Positions 28,513 through 38,816 of a DNA stretch of 64,000 nt are shown here, piece after piece. Position 1 is the stretch's first letter, and each line of letters starts with the position of its first letter. The DNA comes from Phyllobacterium endophyticum (GTDB lineage Bacteria > Pseudomonadota > Alphaproteobacteria > Rhizobiales > Rhizobiaceae): NCBI RefSeq assembly GCF_003010935.1, contig NZ_PGGN01000002.1, forward strand, positions 558,001-622,000, in the 5' to 3' direction. The notes under the pieces are model-generated. The model did no database searches and was not told where the DNA came from. It saw only the letters and a program-made list of their open reading frames with translations. The position numbers and the translations under genes were made by a program.

Positions 28513-29340
28513 ATGTCTCGCATTCATCAGACCGCCATCATCGAGCAGGGCGCGACAATCGGGGACAGGGTTTCTGTCGGACCGTTTTGCCATATCGGAT
28601 CCGAAGCCGTAATCGGCGATGACGTTGAACTCCTCAGCCAGGTCGTGGTCATGGGGCCGACCACGCTCGCCAGCGGCTCCAAGGTCTATCCGAACGCCGT
28701 ACTCGGTGGTGATCCGCAAAATACCAAGCACAAGGGCGGCTACACGACGCTTGTCATTGGCAAGAACTGCGTGATTCGTGAAGGCGTTACCATGCATCGC
28801 GGCACGGACGGCAGCCGCGGCATCACCACGATCGGTGACAACTGCATGTTTCTCGCCTATTCCCATGTCGCGCATGACTGCGTCATTGGTGACAATGTGA
28901 CCTTCTCCAATAATGTAATGATTGGCGGCCATGTCACCATCGGCAACAATGTCATTATCGGCGGCGGCGCGGGCATTCATCAGTTCGTGCGCGTCGGGCA
29001 CCACGCTTTCATCGGTGGACTTGCTGCGCTGGCAAGCGACCTCGTGCCATACGGCATGGCAATCGGCAATCACGCCTATCTTCATGGATTGAACATCGTC
29101 GGCATGAAGCGCTCTGGAATGGCACGTCCGGAAATCCACAATTTGCGGCATGCCGTCCGCATGCTGTTCGACCGGACCAAACCGATCAAGAATCGTGCAG
29201 AAGACGTGCGCCTTGCGTTTCCGGATTCACCCGCCGTCACCGATCTGGTCGGTTTCATAACCACTGATACGAAGCGGGCCTATTGCACGCCGCCACTCGA
29301 TTCCGCCATCGAGATCAGTGACAGTGACGACAACAGCTAA
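28513..29340 (+). CDS. lpxA: Acyl-ACP--UDP-N-acetylglucosamine O-acyltransferase
   Basis: A 275-residue first enzyme of lipid A synthesis. Hexapeptide repeats begin RIHQTAIIEQGATIGDRVSV. GDPQNTKHKGG is the substrate-binding loop, MFLAYSHVAHDCVIGDNV holds the catalytic His, and GLNIVGMKRSGMARPEIH is the conserved C-terminal start. The 3' end overlaps lpxI by 23 bases. Confidence 0.98.
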   Translation: MSRIHQTAIIEQGATIGDRVSVGPFCHIGSEAVIGDDVELLSQVVVMGPTTLASGSKVYPNAVLGGDPQNTKHKGGYTTLVIGKNCVIREGVTMHRGTDGSRGITTIGDNCMFLAYSHVAHDCVIGDNVTFSNNVMIGGHVTIGNNVIIGGGAGIHQFVRVGHHAFIGGLAALASDLVPYGMAIGNHAYLHGLNIVGMKRSGMARPEIHNLRHAVRMLFDRTKPIKNRAEDVRLAFPDSPAVTDLVGFITTDTKRAYCTPPLDSAIEISDSDDNS

Positions 29341-30220
29341 TAAGCCGTCATCAATAGACAAGAACCCGCCGATTACGGGAAGGACGGCTATTGTCGCGGG
29401 CAATGGTCTGCTTCCTCTGGCGGTCGCTGAAAGTCTGCGCAAGCAAGGTGGAAATCCACTCATCATTGCCATAAAGGGCGAAGCTCAACCGGAGCTTTAC
29501 GAAGGTGACCACGCGGAAATCTCGATCGTCGAGCTTGGCGGCCTGGTAAAAATTTTGAAGGCCGAGGGCATCTCCAATGTCGTCCTGGCAGGCGGTATCC
29601 GTCACCGTCCGGAGTTCCGTGCCGCACTGAGGCCGGGCAACGGCAATTTGATTGCACTCTTGCGTTTCCTGCGCGCCTTCCGCCTGGGTGATGACGGACT
29701 GCTGCGTGCCGTGATAGCGACAATCGAGTCATACGGCTTCCGGGTATTGGGCGCGCATGAAATCGTGCCCGATATCGTTGCTCCGGCACCCGGCACGATA
29801 ACACGCAAGCGCGCCGACGGGGAGAGCATCGCCAACGTGAAAGCGGCGCGGCAAGCCGCAATCATGATCGGATCTCTGGATATCGGCCAGGCAGCTGTTG
29901 CTATCGGGAGACGTGTCGTTGCGCTGGAAGGCGTTGAAGGCACCGATGCGATGCTGCAACGCGTGGCAGATTTGCGGCGAGAAAAACGTATCAACCGGAG
30001 GGGCGGTGTTCTGGTCAAATGTGCCAAGCCGCAACAGGAAGTTCGCGCCGACCTGCCCGCAATCGGCGTGAGTACTGTGGAGAACGCCGTCAAGGCCGGA
30101 CTTAAGGGCATTGCCATCGAAGCCCGGCGGACACTTATCCTGGGCTTCAGCGAAACCGTTGCGGCTGCCGACGAGGCAGGATTGTTCATCGAGACGTTTG
30201 AACAGGAACCCTCGTCATGA
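29318..30220 (+). CDS. lpxI: UDP-2,3-diacylglucosamine diphosphatase LpxI
   Basis: A 300-residue protein of the DUF1009 family, the alphaproteobacterial replacement for LpxH. It cleaves UDP-2,3-diacylglucosamine to lipid X and UMP. Motifs are AIVAGNGLLPLAVAESLRKQ near the start, VVLAGGIRHRPEF, and in the second domain GTDAMLQRVADLR and VLVKCAKPQQEVRADLPAIG. The start is GTG at 29318 inside the end of lpxA. It is placed exactly between lpxA and lpxB, where the pathway step fits. Confidence 0.94.
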   Translation: MTVTTTANKPSSIDKNPPITGRTAIVAGNGLLPLAVAESLRKQGGNPLIIAIKGEAQPELYEGDHAEISIVELGGLVKILKAEGISNVVLAGGIRHRPEFRAALRPGNGNLIALLRFLRAFRLGDDGLLRAVIATIESYGFRVLGAHEIVPDIVAPAPGTITRKRADGESIANVKAARQAAIMIGSLDIGQAAVAIGRRVVALEGVEGTDAMLQRVADLRREKRINRRGGVLVKCAKPQQEVRADLPAIGVSTVENAVKAGLKGIAIEARRTLILGFSETVAAADEAGLFIETFEQEPSS

Positions 30221-31401
30221 GCGCCGTGACAAAGCCAATGCGCCTTGCCATTGTCACCGGAGAAGAGTCAGGCGATTTGCTCGGTGCCGATCTCGTGCAA
30301 GCATTGCGCCGTCACTACGAGGGCGAGGTGTCGCTTAGCGGAGTGGGAGGGGAACACCTTGCCGCCCTTGGGCTCGACAGCCTGTTCGATCAACATGATA
30401 TCGCATTGGTCGGCCTCAGTGCCATCGTCAAAAATCTGCCGCAACTCGTGCGCCGAATCTCCCTGCTCGCAAAAGCCATTGTTGCTGCAAAGCCTGACTG
30501 CCTTGTCATCATCGACAGTCCGGATTTCACCCACCGGGTCGCGCGCAAGGTGAGGGCAGCCAATCCTTCGATCCCGATCATCAACTATATCAGCCCGTCG
30601 GTCTGGGCTTGGCGGCCCGAGCGGGCAAAGGCGATGCGCAGCTATATCGATCATGTGCTGACGATCCTGCCGTTCGAAGTTGCTGCACTAGGAGAACTCG
30701 GAGGACCACCCGCGACCTATGTCGGACACCGACTGGTTTCATATGCACCGCTCCTGGAGGCGGCGAGGAGAAATCAGGCGCGTGATGCTGGCCTTGGCGA
30801 TCGCGAAGACAAGAACCTTGTCATACTGCCCGGCTCCCGGCGTTCAGAGATTACCAGCCTCGCGGAGCCATTTGGCGAAACAGTCGATCTTCTGGCAAGC
30901 CGTGGCAACCGCATCAACGTCGTTCTGCCCACGCTGCCGAAGGTTGAGCCGCTGGTTCGGCAGCTTACGGCCGGCTGGAAAGTACAACCCAAAATCGTGG
31001 TGGGTGAGGCGGAGAGATTAAAGGCGTTTGCCGAGGCCGACGCTGCGCTCGCAGCGTCGGGAACGGTGTCATTGGAGCTGGCGCTTGCCCGCATACCGAC
31101 TGTACTATCCTACAAGCCCGATTGGCTGGCGCGAACTTTCCTTGCTCCGCGCATCACGATCTGGAGCGCGGCGCTGCCTAATATCATTGCGGACGAGCCG
31201 GTCGTTCCCGAATACTTCAACATCTTCGTGCGGGCGGGCTCGCTTGCGCGCCAGATCGAGCAGCTACTGGTGCCGGGTCATCGGCGTAGTGCGCAGCTTG
31301 CAAGCTTCGACAAGATTTCGCGCCTTATGCAGACGGACCGGCCGGCAGGCGAGATCGCTGCTGAAAAAGTGCTGGAATTTGCCAGCGAAAATAGACGATG
31401 A
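30217..31401 (+). CDS. lpxB: Lipid-A-disaccharide synthase
   Basis: A 394-residue GT19 glycosyltransferase joining lipid X and UDP-diacylglucosamine at the inner face of the membrane. The signature is LAIVTGEESGDLLGADLV, then VWAWRPERAKAM, and in the nucleotide-binding half ILPGSRRSEI and ALAASGTVSLELALARIPTV. It overlaps lpxI by four bases and is the last gene of the operon. A bidirectional terminator begins at its stop codon. Confidence 0.97.
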   Translation: MSAVTKPMRLAIVTGEESGDLLGADLVQALRRHYEGEVSLSGVGGEHLAALGLDSLFDQHDIALVGLSAIVKNLPQLVRRISLLAKAIVAAKPDCLVIIDSPDFTHRVARKVRAANPSIPIINYISPSVWAWRPERAKAMRSYIDHVLTILPFEVAALGELGGPPATYVGHRLVSYAPLLEAARRNQARDAGLGDREDKNLVILPGSRRSEITSLAEPFGETVDLLASRGNRINVVLPTLPKVEPLVRQLTAGWKVQPKIVVGEAERLKAFAEADAALAASGTVSLELALARIPTVLSYKPDWLARTFLAPRITIWSAALPNIIADEPVVPEYFNIFVRAGSLARQIEQLLVPGHRRSAQLASFDKISRLMQTDRPAGEIAAEKVLEFASENRR

Positions 31402-31428
31402 AAAAAGGCGCCGGAAGGCGCCTTTTTT
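31401..31428. terminator. Bidirectional terminator between lpxB and gltA
   Basis: AAAAAAGGCGCC and GGCGCCTTTTTT are perfect complements around GGAA. Read on either strand it gives a GC stem plus a run of T, so it ends both the lpx operon and the convergent gltA transcript. Confidence 0.93.
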
Positions 31429-31442
31429 GTCAGGTCTGCCGA

Positions 31443-32735
31443 CTATTTGCGGTTTTCGACGCTCACATAGTCACGCTGGGTCGCGCCCGTATAAAGCTGG
31501 CGTGGACGGCCGATCTTCTGGTGCGGGTCTTCAATCATCTCCTTCCACTGGGCAATCCAGCCGACCGTGCGGGCGACGGCGAACAACACCGTGAACATGG
31601 TGGTGGGAAAGCCGAGCGCCTTCAGCGTGATGCCGGAGTAGAAATCCACGTTTGGATAGAGCTTCTTTTCGATGAAATATTCGTCAGTTAGCGCAATACG
31701 CTCGAGTTCCATAGCAACATCCAGCAACGGATCGTCCTTGATGCCAAGTTCAGCGAGAACTTCACGCGTCGTCTGCTGCATGATCTTTGCGCGCGGATCG
31801 TAGTTCTTGTAGACGCGGTGACCGAAGCCCATCAGGCGGAACGGATCGTTCTTGTCCTTGGCGCGATTGATAAACTCGGGAATGCGATCGACTGTGCCGA
31901 TCTCACCGAGCATTTGTAGCGCTGCCTCGTTGGCACCGCCATGAGCAGGTCCCCAAAGGCAGGCGATGCCTGCAGCGATACAGGCGAAGGGGTTGGCTCC
32001 GGATGAACCAGCAAGGCGCACTGTCGATGTCGAAGCGTTCTGTTCGTGATCCGCGTGCAGGATGAAGATGCGGTCCATCGCGCGCGCAAGAACTGGGTTC
32101 GGAACATAATCCTCACAGGGAACAGCAAAGCACATGTGGAGGAAGTTCGTCGCGAAATCGAGATTGTTCTTCGGGTAAACGAAGGGCTGCCCGATATGGT
32201 ATTTGTAGGCCATCGCAGCAAGCGTCGGGATCTTCGCGATCATGCGGATCGAGGCGACCATACGCTGGTGCGGATCGGAAATGTCGGTCGAGTCGTGATA
32301 AAATGCGGATAGGGCGCCAACGCAGCCGACCATGACGGCCATAGGATGAGCATCGCGGCGGAAGCCGCTGAAAAAGCGCGACATCTGCTCGTGCACCATC
32401 GTGTGGCGTGTTACGCGGAAGTCGAAGTCAGCCTTCTGGCTCTTTGTCGGGAGTTCACCGTAGAGCAAGAGATAGCAGGCCTCGAGAAAGTCGCCATGTT
32501 CGGCCAGTTGTTCAATAGGATAGCCGCGATGCAGCAAGATTCCTTCATCACCATCGATATAGGTGATCTGGGACTCGCATGAGGCCGTGGAAGTAAACCC
32601 GGGATCATAGGTGAAGGCACCGGTGTTCTTGTATAATGTCCCAATGTCCACCACATCCGGCCCAATGGTCCCCCGCTTGATGGGCAAGGAGAATTCATGA
32701 CCATTCAGGTCGATGTTGACGCTGTTTTCAGACAT
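31443..32735 (-). CDS. gltA: Citrate synthase, type II
   Basis: A 430-residue enzyme condensing oxaloacetate and acetyl-CoA. ATG at 32735 gives [20 protein letters not shown] with AAAGGA upstream; a longer frame to 32783 lacks support. Active-site parts are [36 protein letters not shown] and [16 protein letters not shown]. The terminal half has the long type II (hexameric, NADH-sensitive) form. The gene lies downstream of gltX on the same strand but has its own 148-base upstream region. Confidence 0.98.
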   Translation of the reverse strand: MSENSVNIDLNGHEFSLPIKRGTIGPDVVDIGTLYKNTGAFTYDPGFTSTASCESQITYIDGDEGILLHRGYPIEQLAEHGDFLEACYLLLYGELPTKSQKADFDFRVTRHTMVHEQMSRFFSGFRRDAHPMAVMVGCVGALSAFYHDSTDISDPHQRMVASIRMIAKIPTLAAMAYKYHIGQPFVYPKNNLDFATNFLHMCFAVPCEDYVPNPVLARAMDRIFILHADHEQNASTSTVRLAGSSGANPFACIAAGIACLWGPAHGGANEAALQMLGEIGTVDRIPEFINRAKDKNDPFRLMGFGHRVYKNYDPRAKIMQQTTREVLAELGIKDDPLLDVAMELERIALTDEYFIEKKLYPNVDFYSGITLKALGFPTTMFTVLFAVARTVGWIAQWKEMIEDPHQKIGRPRQLYTGATQRDYVSVENRK

Positions 32736-32883
32736 TGCCGTTCCTTTCTTGCTTCGACTTGCGCTGATCCAGCGCAAAAGCATCTACCTCCATCGAGGCC
32801 ATAATCGTGATCTTGTCAGGCACGCCACCGTACTCGAAAGGCACAATGTTGCAATGCAAAATTGCGCTCAAATGTGTGTGCCC

Positions 32884-34308
32884 TCAGCCTTTTATCTGAT
32901 CCTTTATCCGGCCGAGGGATTCTTCCCGCCCCAATACCGCCAGTACATCGAAAACACCCGGGGACGTTGCTTTTCCGGTAAGCGCGGCACGTAACGGTTG
33001 CGCGATTTTGCCTAGCTTCAGGCCGGTCTCCTCCGCATATGCCCGCACTGCAGCATCAAGCGGTCCGGGCTCCCATTGCTCGACACTGGCAAGCTGTGGA
33101 AGTACACCCGAAAGAATGCTCCGGCCCTCTTCGTTAAGCAAGCCATAAGCTTTCTCATCAAGCGACAGCGGGCGTTGCGCGAAGAGATATTTGGCGCTAT
33201 CCGCGAGTTCGACCAAAGTCTTCGCTCGTTCCTTCAAGCCCGGCATCGCGGCCAGCAATTGCTTTTTCGTATTGCCATCCAATCGAGACAGCATCTCGGC
33301 GCCACCTTCGATTTCCGGAAGGATGTCGACCATGGCTTGGACGAGGCCTGCGTCATCGGACATGCGCATGTAGTGCCCATTGATCGCCTCGAGTTTCTGA
33401 AAATCGAAGCGCGCCGCGCCACGGTTGATGTCCGATATCTCGAACCATTGGATCATCTGTTCGTCGGACATAATTTCGTCGTCACCGTGGCTCCAGCCGA
33501 GTCGAACCAGATAGTTGCGCAGTGCCGCCGGCAAATAACCCATCGCACGATAGGCTTCCACGCCGAGCGCGCCGTGCCGCTTCGACAATTTGGCACCGTC
33601 CGCTCCGTGGATGAGCGGAATGTGACCCATGACAGGCACTTCCCAGCCCATCGCATCATAGATCACCGTCTGGCGTGCCGCATTGGTCAGATGATCATCA
33701 CCGCGGATAATATGGGTGACGCCCATATCATGATCATCCACGACTACCGCGTGCATATAGGTCGGATTACCGTCCGATCTAAGAATGATGAAATCATCGA
33801 GATCCTTGTTGGGAAAGCGAACGTCACCCTGGACCTGATCGCGAACGAGCGTTTCTCCTTCCTGCGGCGCTTTGATGCGGATGACCGGCTTGACACCCTC
33901 AGGAGCCTCGCTTGGATCGCGGTCACGCCACCGGCCATCGTAGCGGGGCGGGCGACCTTCAGCCCGGGCTTTCTCCCGCACCTCTTCGAGCTCGGCCTGG
34001 GAAGCGTAACAATAATACGCCTTGCCCTTGCTTACGAGCTCTTCCGCAACGGCGCGGTGGCGCGGCGCGCGTTCGTATTGCGACACTGCATCGCCGTCCC
34101 ATTCGAGACCAAGCCATCTCAAACCATCGAGAATGGCCGTCACGGCGGCTTCTGAAGATCGTTCGCGATCAGTATCCTCGATGCGCAACAGCATCTTGCC
34201 ACCCGTATGCTTTGCATAAAGCCAGTTGAACAGGGCAGTACGCGCGCCTCCGATATGCAAGTATCCGGTTGGAGAAGGTGCGAAACGGGTGACGACGGAA
34301 GATGACAT
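32884..34308 (-). CDS. gltX: Glutamate--tRNA ligase
   Basis: A 474-residue class I aminoacyl-tRNA synthetase. The HIGH-like motif is [18 protein letters not shown] and the KMSKS-like motif is [31 protein letters not shown] and [15 protein letters not shown] are also canonical. Rhizobia often have two gltX copies; this is the one placed beside gltA. It diverges from comEC. Confidence 0.97.
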   Translation of the reverse strand: MSSSVVTRFAPSPTGYLHIGGARTALFNWLYAKHTGGKMLLRIEDTDRERSSEAAVTAILDGLRWLGLEWDGDAVSQYERAPRHRAVAEELVSKGKAYYCYASQAELEEVREKARAEGRPPRYDGRWRDRDPSEAPEGVKPVIRIKAPQEGETLVRDQVQGDVRFPNKDLDDFIILRSDGNPTYMHAVVVDDHDMGVTHIIRGDDHLTNAARQTVIYDAMGWEVPVMGHIPLIHGADGAKLSKRHGALGVEAYRAMGYLPAALRNYLVRLGWSHGDDEIMSDEQMIQWFEISDINRGAARFDFQKLEAINGHYMRMSDDAGLVQAMVDILPEIEGGAEMLSRLDGNTKKQLLAAMPGLKERAKTLVELADSAKYLFAQRPLSLDEKAYGLLNEEGRSILSGVLPQLASVEQWEPGPLDAAVRAYAEETGLKLGKIAQPLRAALTGKATSPGVFDVLAVLGREESLGRIKDQIKG

Positions 34309-34422
34309 GAGGTCTCCAGCGGAGCGCCCGGCATATTAGCCGAACGTCCAATCGAATTGATCTGGGGTTCATGTAGCATAGCAACGCTGCTGTGCAAGGG
34401 CATTGGCAGAACCGGAAGGCAA

Positions 34423-36911
34423 ATGGAAGGTCCTGTCACCAGAACGAAGACAAGAGAAAAACTGCTTTTTTTACGTCCGGACGAAGACGGTCGCGAAATC
34501 GCGACTCGGACCGGCAACCAGCATCCAGTCGCGGCGGAGGGGCGTCGGCTTGCCAGGCTTGGTGAACACGGCGGTTTCGTACGCGATAGACTACGCCTCC
34601 TTATCTTTGGAGTTCCAACGTCGTTCGCCAGCGAAATGGAACGGGGGACATTGTTTCTGTTTCTGCCGGTTTTTACCGGAATCGGCGCAATCTTGTACTT
34701 CAGCACCACGCGCGAGCCGAAATTGAGCGCCTTGCTTTCGGCGCTTACAGTTCTCGCGGGCTGTCATGCTGTGGCTGCTGCCTATCCGCGGCTCAGGCTG
34801 TTGTTCGTCATCGGACTGGCTCTCGTTTCCGGTATGATCTTCGGGAAGATCGAAACTCTGCGCGCCGATACGAGAATGCTCGGCTCGGAAGTAACCACAC
34901 GTGTGACCGGTCGCATCACGGCGATGTCGAAGGACGCCACAGGCGGATGGCGGGTCACCATGGACGTGATCTCGACGCAGCGCCCATCATTGCGCTACGG
35001 ACCCGATCGGGTCACCGTGTCTGCAAGATCGATGCCACACAATCTGAGGGTTGGCGACGGTCTGGCTGGGCTCGTCCATCTCCGGCCACAATCAGGTCCG
35101 GTGCGGCCGGGCAATTATGATTTTGCCTTCAACAATTATTACAAGGGAGTTGGCGCCAGCGGTTTCGTTTTGGGCAAGCTTGAGAAGGTGCCTGTGGCGG
35201 CTGATACGGGCTTACTTGCCAAGGCACTTCTTACAGTCGCAAATATCAGGCACCAACTTACCCAGCGCATATTGCGCACCATCAAGGGAGAACCTGGGGA
35301 TATAGCCGCGTCCCTGATCACGGGGCAGCGAGATGGTATCAGCGACGACACCAACAATGCCTTCCGGTTGAGCGGGTTGTCGCATATCCTATCGATCTCC
35401 GGGTTCCACATGGCGCTGGTCGCGGCGACGATCATCGGCTCTCTACGGGCAGTAATGGCGTGCTTTCCGGGTTTTTCGGCGCGATACCCGGTCAAAAAAT
35501 TCGCCGCAGTTTCTGCGCTGGCCGGCTCCGCTTTCTATCTGCTGCTTTCCGGTTCGGATGTTGCGGCCCAGCGCAGTTTCGTCATGCTGGCTGTCATGCT
35601 TCTGGCCATGACGGCCGACCGTGCGGCGATTTCAATGCGTAACCTTGCCATCGCAGCCTGCATCACTATGCCTTCTCGCCGCACGAAATCCTCGGACCAA
35701 GCTTCCAGATGTCTTACTCGGCAACCGCCGCGCTGATCGCCTTTTATAGCTGGTGGTCACGCCGCCGGGACGAGCGGACGTTTAAAAAAACCGGCAATTG
35801 GGTTCTTGCCCTGCCGGTAAAAGCGATCAACCATCTTGGCGCCATCGCAATGACTTCTATCGTCGCTGGATCGGCAAGTTCCATCTTCGCCGCTTACCAT
35901 TTCAACAACACCGCGCCATTTGGCCTTGTCGGCAACGCCCTTGCATTGCCAATCGTCTCGATCCTGGTGATGCCATTCGCGGTGCTCGGTCTGCTGGCGA
36001 TGCCATTCGAAATGGAGTGGCTGCCCTTCAGGGTCATGGGTCAGGGTATCGAGGCCGTCATCGCGATCGCCAAGGCCGTTGCGACATACTCGCCGAGCGG
36101 CAATCTCGGGTTGATGCCACAATCGACTCTGGTACTTATGAGCCTTGGGCTGATTCTCCTGCTTTTCCTGTCAACAAGCTTGCGCCTGTGCAGCATACCT
36201 GTCCTGACGTCGGCAGCCTTCCTCATGCTCCGCGTGCAAGAGCCTTCGATCATCGTTTCCGAAGACGCGAAACTTGTCGCCCTGCGCACGAACGACAACG
36301 GTCTCGCGACCAATCGTGCTGCAGGCAGTGCGTTCAGTCTCAAGAACTGGCAGCAGGGCTATGGTGCCGATCAAGTGATCAAGCCGTCGAACGCGGGATC
36401 ACCGGTATCGAATGAGACACAGTTCGAGTGTCATGAGAAGCTGTGTACCGCGCGCGAGCCAGGGGGGTTGATCATTACTTATACTGATGATCCCACGCAA
36501 ATGCTGCGCGCTTGCGGGGCAGGCGACATAGTCGTACTGGCTTTCGCCGATGCCCCGGCAGCATGCGACGACACGAACACGCTGGTAATCAGCAAGCGCG
36601 ATCTGGCATTATACGGAACCGCTGAGATCAGACTGCAAGACAGCCGCATGGAATCGACCAATACCAGCCCTGAAATTGACCTGCCCCAAGCAGCTCTTGC
36701 CGAGGCAAACGCCTCCCGGCTTCGACGGGTCAAGTCCGCGGCACTGATCCATGCCGTCGGATCCCCACACCGGCCATGGAATACCTATCGTGTCTACTCC
36801 CGTGCGGCCCGGAACGTCGAAGACTTCAAGCCGCGCAAACGCGTTAATGCCGACAGAAACAAGGCAGCAGCTTGCGACAAGCCGGACGATTGCCAGGGTC
36901 GTGACCAGTGA
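34423..36911 (+). pseudogene. comEC: ComEC/Rec2 family DNA-uptake protein, broken by a one-base frameshift
   Basis: Two overlapping frames together encode one ComEC. The first (34423 to 35736) has the N-terminal helices, the DUF4131 OB-like domain and the start of the Competence domain (GEPGDIAASLITGQRDGIS, LSGLSHILSISGFHMALVAA, SGSDVAAQRSFVMLAVML). After RNLAIAA near 35660 it runs into unrelated residues. In the other frame YAFSPHEILGPSFQMSYSAT continues the family sequence to 36911. Loss of a single base between about 35660 and 35672 explains the break exactly. There is no slippery site, so this is a true lesion or a sequencing error. There is no C-terminal metallo-beta-lactamase domain, as is usual in this clade. 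Confidence 0.85.
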
Positions 36912-36971
36912 TTCCGATCCAGCCCGACAAGCCTTCGATGCGTGAGAGCAAGGACGATGCAGTGTGATGTT

Positions 36972-37688
36972 CTAGTAGCGCCTTATGAGACCGACCAGTT
37001 TTCCCTGTACCCGAACCCGGTCAGGTCCGAATATTCGCGTTTCGTACGCGGGGTTCGCTGCTTCCAGCGCGATCGAGGCTCCCTTGCGACGGAAGCGCTT
37101 GAGTGTTGCCTCTTCATCATCGACAAGCGCCACGACGATTTCGCCTGGGTTGGCTGTATCGCCCCGCCTGATGACCACAGTATCGCCGTCGAAGATTCCG
37201 GCCTCGATCATGGAATCGCCTTTAACCTCAAGGGCGTAATGTTCGCCGTTGCCAATCATGTCCGGCGGCAGACCGATCGTGTGGGTCTGGTTCTGAATTG
37301 CCGAAATCGGCACACCGGCGGCGATGCGCCCCATGACCGGGATACTGATGACGCCAGCAACATCCGGCTGATCGGTCTGCCGCGGCTGTCGCGGCGGAAC
37401 GGGATTTCGGCCAAGGCTACCCTCGATGACGCTCGGCGAAAATTTTCTCTGCGCGTTGAGACCTGGGGCTATGGAGTCGGGCAAGCGCAGGACTTCCAGC
37501 GCCCGTGCCCGGTTCGCGAGCCGACGAATGAAACCGCGCTCCTCTAGAGCCGTGATCAAGCGATGGATGCCGGATTTGGACGCCAGATCCAACGCATCCT
37601 TCATCTCGTCGAACGAAGGGGGAATGCCAGTCTCCTTCAGACGCTCATGAATGAAGAGCAGGAGTTCATGTTGTTTGCGCGTAAGCAT
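36972..37688 (-). CDS. lexA: SOS repressor LexA
   Basis: A 238-residue repressor-protease. The N-terminal winged helix begins [20 protein letters not shown] with [20 protein letters not shown] as recognition region. The autocleavage Ala-Gly lies in [10 protein letters not shown], the catalytic Ser in [17 protein letters not shown] and the Lys in [10 protein letters not shown]. Under DNA damage RecA-DNA triggers self-cleavage. An alphaproteobacterial SOS box 53 bases upstream shows autoregulation. Confidence 0.98.
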   Translation of the reverse strand: MLTRKQHELLLFIHERLKETGIPPSFDEMKDALDLASKSGIHRLITALEERGFIRRLANRARALEVLRLPDSIAPGLNAQRKFSPSVIEGSLGRNPVPPRQPRQTDQPDVAGVISIPVMGRIAAGVPISAIQNQTHTIGLPPDMIGNGEHYALEVKGDSMIEAGIFDGDTVVIRRGDTANPGEIVVALVDDEEATLKRFRRKGASIALEAANPAYETRIFGPDRVRVQGKLVGLIRRY

Positions 37689-37740
37689 CGGCGATCCTTT
37701 GCGTGGAATCGGAAAAACAAAACCAGAACAAACACTATCT

Positions 37741-37755
37741 GTTCCATTTGTGTTC
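37741..37755 (-). promoter_or_regulatory. LexA-binding SOS box upstream of lexA
   Basis: GTTC-N7-GTTC (GTTCCATTTGTGTTC) is the direct-repeat SOS box known for alphaproteobacterial LexA. It lies 53 bases upstream of the lexA start, in the promoter region. It is the only copy I found in an intergenic region here. Confidence 0.88.
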
Positions 37756-37931
37756 TACAAGGATTAATATCTGGTGCATACGCTGGTGGAGGGGCGACGA
37801 TTAATCGGGAACAAAACAGCGGACAAGAACATCGCTTCGGGCTGAAACTGGCAAGGGCAGCACACGGGCGCGACACGTCTTGAAAATGCCAAGCTCCCCG
37901 CCAAGATGCACCCGGCAAATCTACAAGTGAG

Positions 37932-37956
37932 GGAACTGCTCCAAGTCGCACCCGTT
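37932..37956 (+). promoter_or_regulatory. Sigma-EcfG (general stress response) promoter for thuA
   Basis: GGAAC (37932-37936), a 16-base spacer and CGTT (37953-37956) match the alphaproteobacterial EcfG/RpoE2 promoter consensus GGAAC-N16/17-CGTT exactly. It lies 77 bases before thuA on the correct strand, so thuAB should be induced in the general stress response. Confidence 0.75.
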
Positions 37957-37977
37957 AACAATAACGTACATCGCTTC

Positions 37978-38003
37978 GATCGGTCGGGTCGCCCCGCCCG
38001 ATC
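37978..38003 (+). other. Hairpin in the thuA leader
   Basis: GATCGGTCGGG and CCCGCCCGATC pair at 10 of 11 positions around TCGC. The element lies between the sigma-EcfG promoter and the thuA start codon and may be a leader hairpin or an operator. Confidence 0.5.
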
Positions 38004-38033
38004 CCTCCCAATACGATAAACAAGGAAAGACTA

Positions 38034-38816
38034 ATGGCAATTCGCACGCTTATCTGGGGCGAGAACGTCCATGAACAAGTCAACAAGACTGTTGCCGATA
38101 TCTATCCTGAAGGCATGCACAACCAGATCGCCAGCCTATTGGCACCCGACAAAAATCTGAGCGTCAGAACCACTACTCTCCAGGAACCGGAACATGGTTT
38201 GACGGAGAAGACTTTGGAAGAAACCGATGTTCTCCTATGGTGGGGACATCGTGCGCATCGTGACGTTGCAGACGAAATCGTAGAGCGCGTTGCCAAGCAT
38301 GTTTGGCAAGGCATGGGCTTGATCGTCCTGCATTCGGGACATTTCTCGAAGATATTCAAAATGCTGATGGGATCACCCTGCGCCCTGAACTGGCGTGAAG
38401 CGGGTGAGAGGGAGCGTATCTGGGTGGTCAATCCGGGACATCCCATCGCCAAAGGATTGCCTGCATATTTCGAACTCGAAAACGAGGAAATGTATGGGGA
38501 GCCGTTCTCCGTGCCGGAACCGCTCGAAACCGTATTCGTATCCTGGTTCCAGGGGGGAGAGGTGTTCCGTTCCGGACTCACCTATCGCAGGGGAGCCGGC
38601 AACGTCTTCTACTTCCGTCCCGGGCATGAGACCTACCCAACCTACCACGACGAAACAGTGGGTCTTGTGCTGCGAAACGCGGTGAACTGGGCCTATAATC
38701 CGTTGCGCTTTGCGGATATTACGAAAGCACCGAATGTACCGGTGGAAAAGGCGCTGGAACCAATAACTGCACGTGGCGGCAGTCTGCATGAATCCGGTGA
38801 GGAAGGCTTGCGTTGA
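38034..38816 (+). CDS. thuA: ThuA, trehalose utilisation protein
   Basis: A 260-residue protein with the flavodoxin-like ThuA fold. The beginning [20 protein letters not shown], the [20 protein letters not shown] strand-loop and [15 protein letters not shown], then [20 protein letters not shown] and [14 protein letters not shown] are very close to ThuA of Sinorhizobium. In rhizobia thuA and thuB turn trehalose and related disaccharides into 3-keto derivatives. Here there are no thuEFGK transporter genes in the window. AAGGAAAG precedes the start. The stop overlaps thuB. Confidence 0.92.
   Translation: MAIRTLIWGENVHEQVNKTVADIYPEGMHNQIASLLAPDKNLSVRTTTLQEPEHGLTEKTLEETDVLLWWGHRAHRDVADEIVERVAKHVWQGMGLIVLHSGHFSKIFKMLMGSPCALNWREAGERERIWVVNPGHPIAKGLPAYFELENEEMYGEPFSVPEPLETVFVSWFQGGEVFRSGLTYRRGAGNVFYFRPGHETYPTYHDETVGLVLRNAVNWAYNPLRFADITKAPNVPVEKALEPITARGGSLHESGEEGLR

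Noticed and set aside
33076-34155. Plus-strand open frame of 359 codons
   Set aside because: It is antisense to gltX and shows no recognisable domain.
35640-35736. Programmed ribosomal frameshift in comEC
   Set aside because: There is no slippery heptamer or following stem near the break, and other ComEC proteins are made from one frame.
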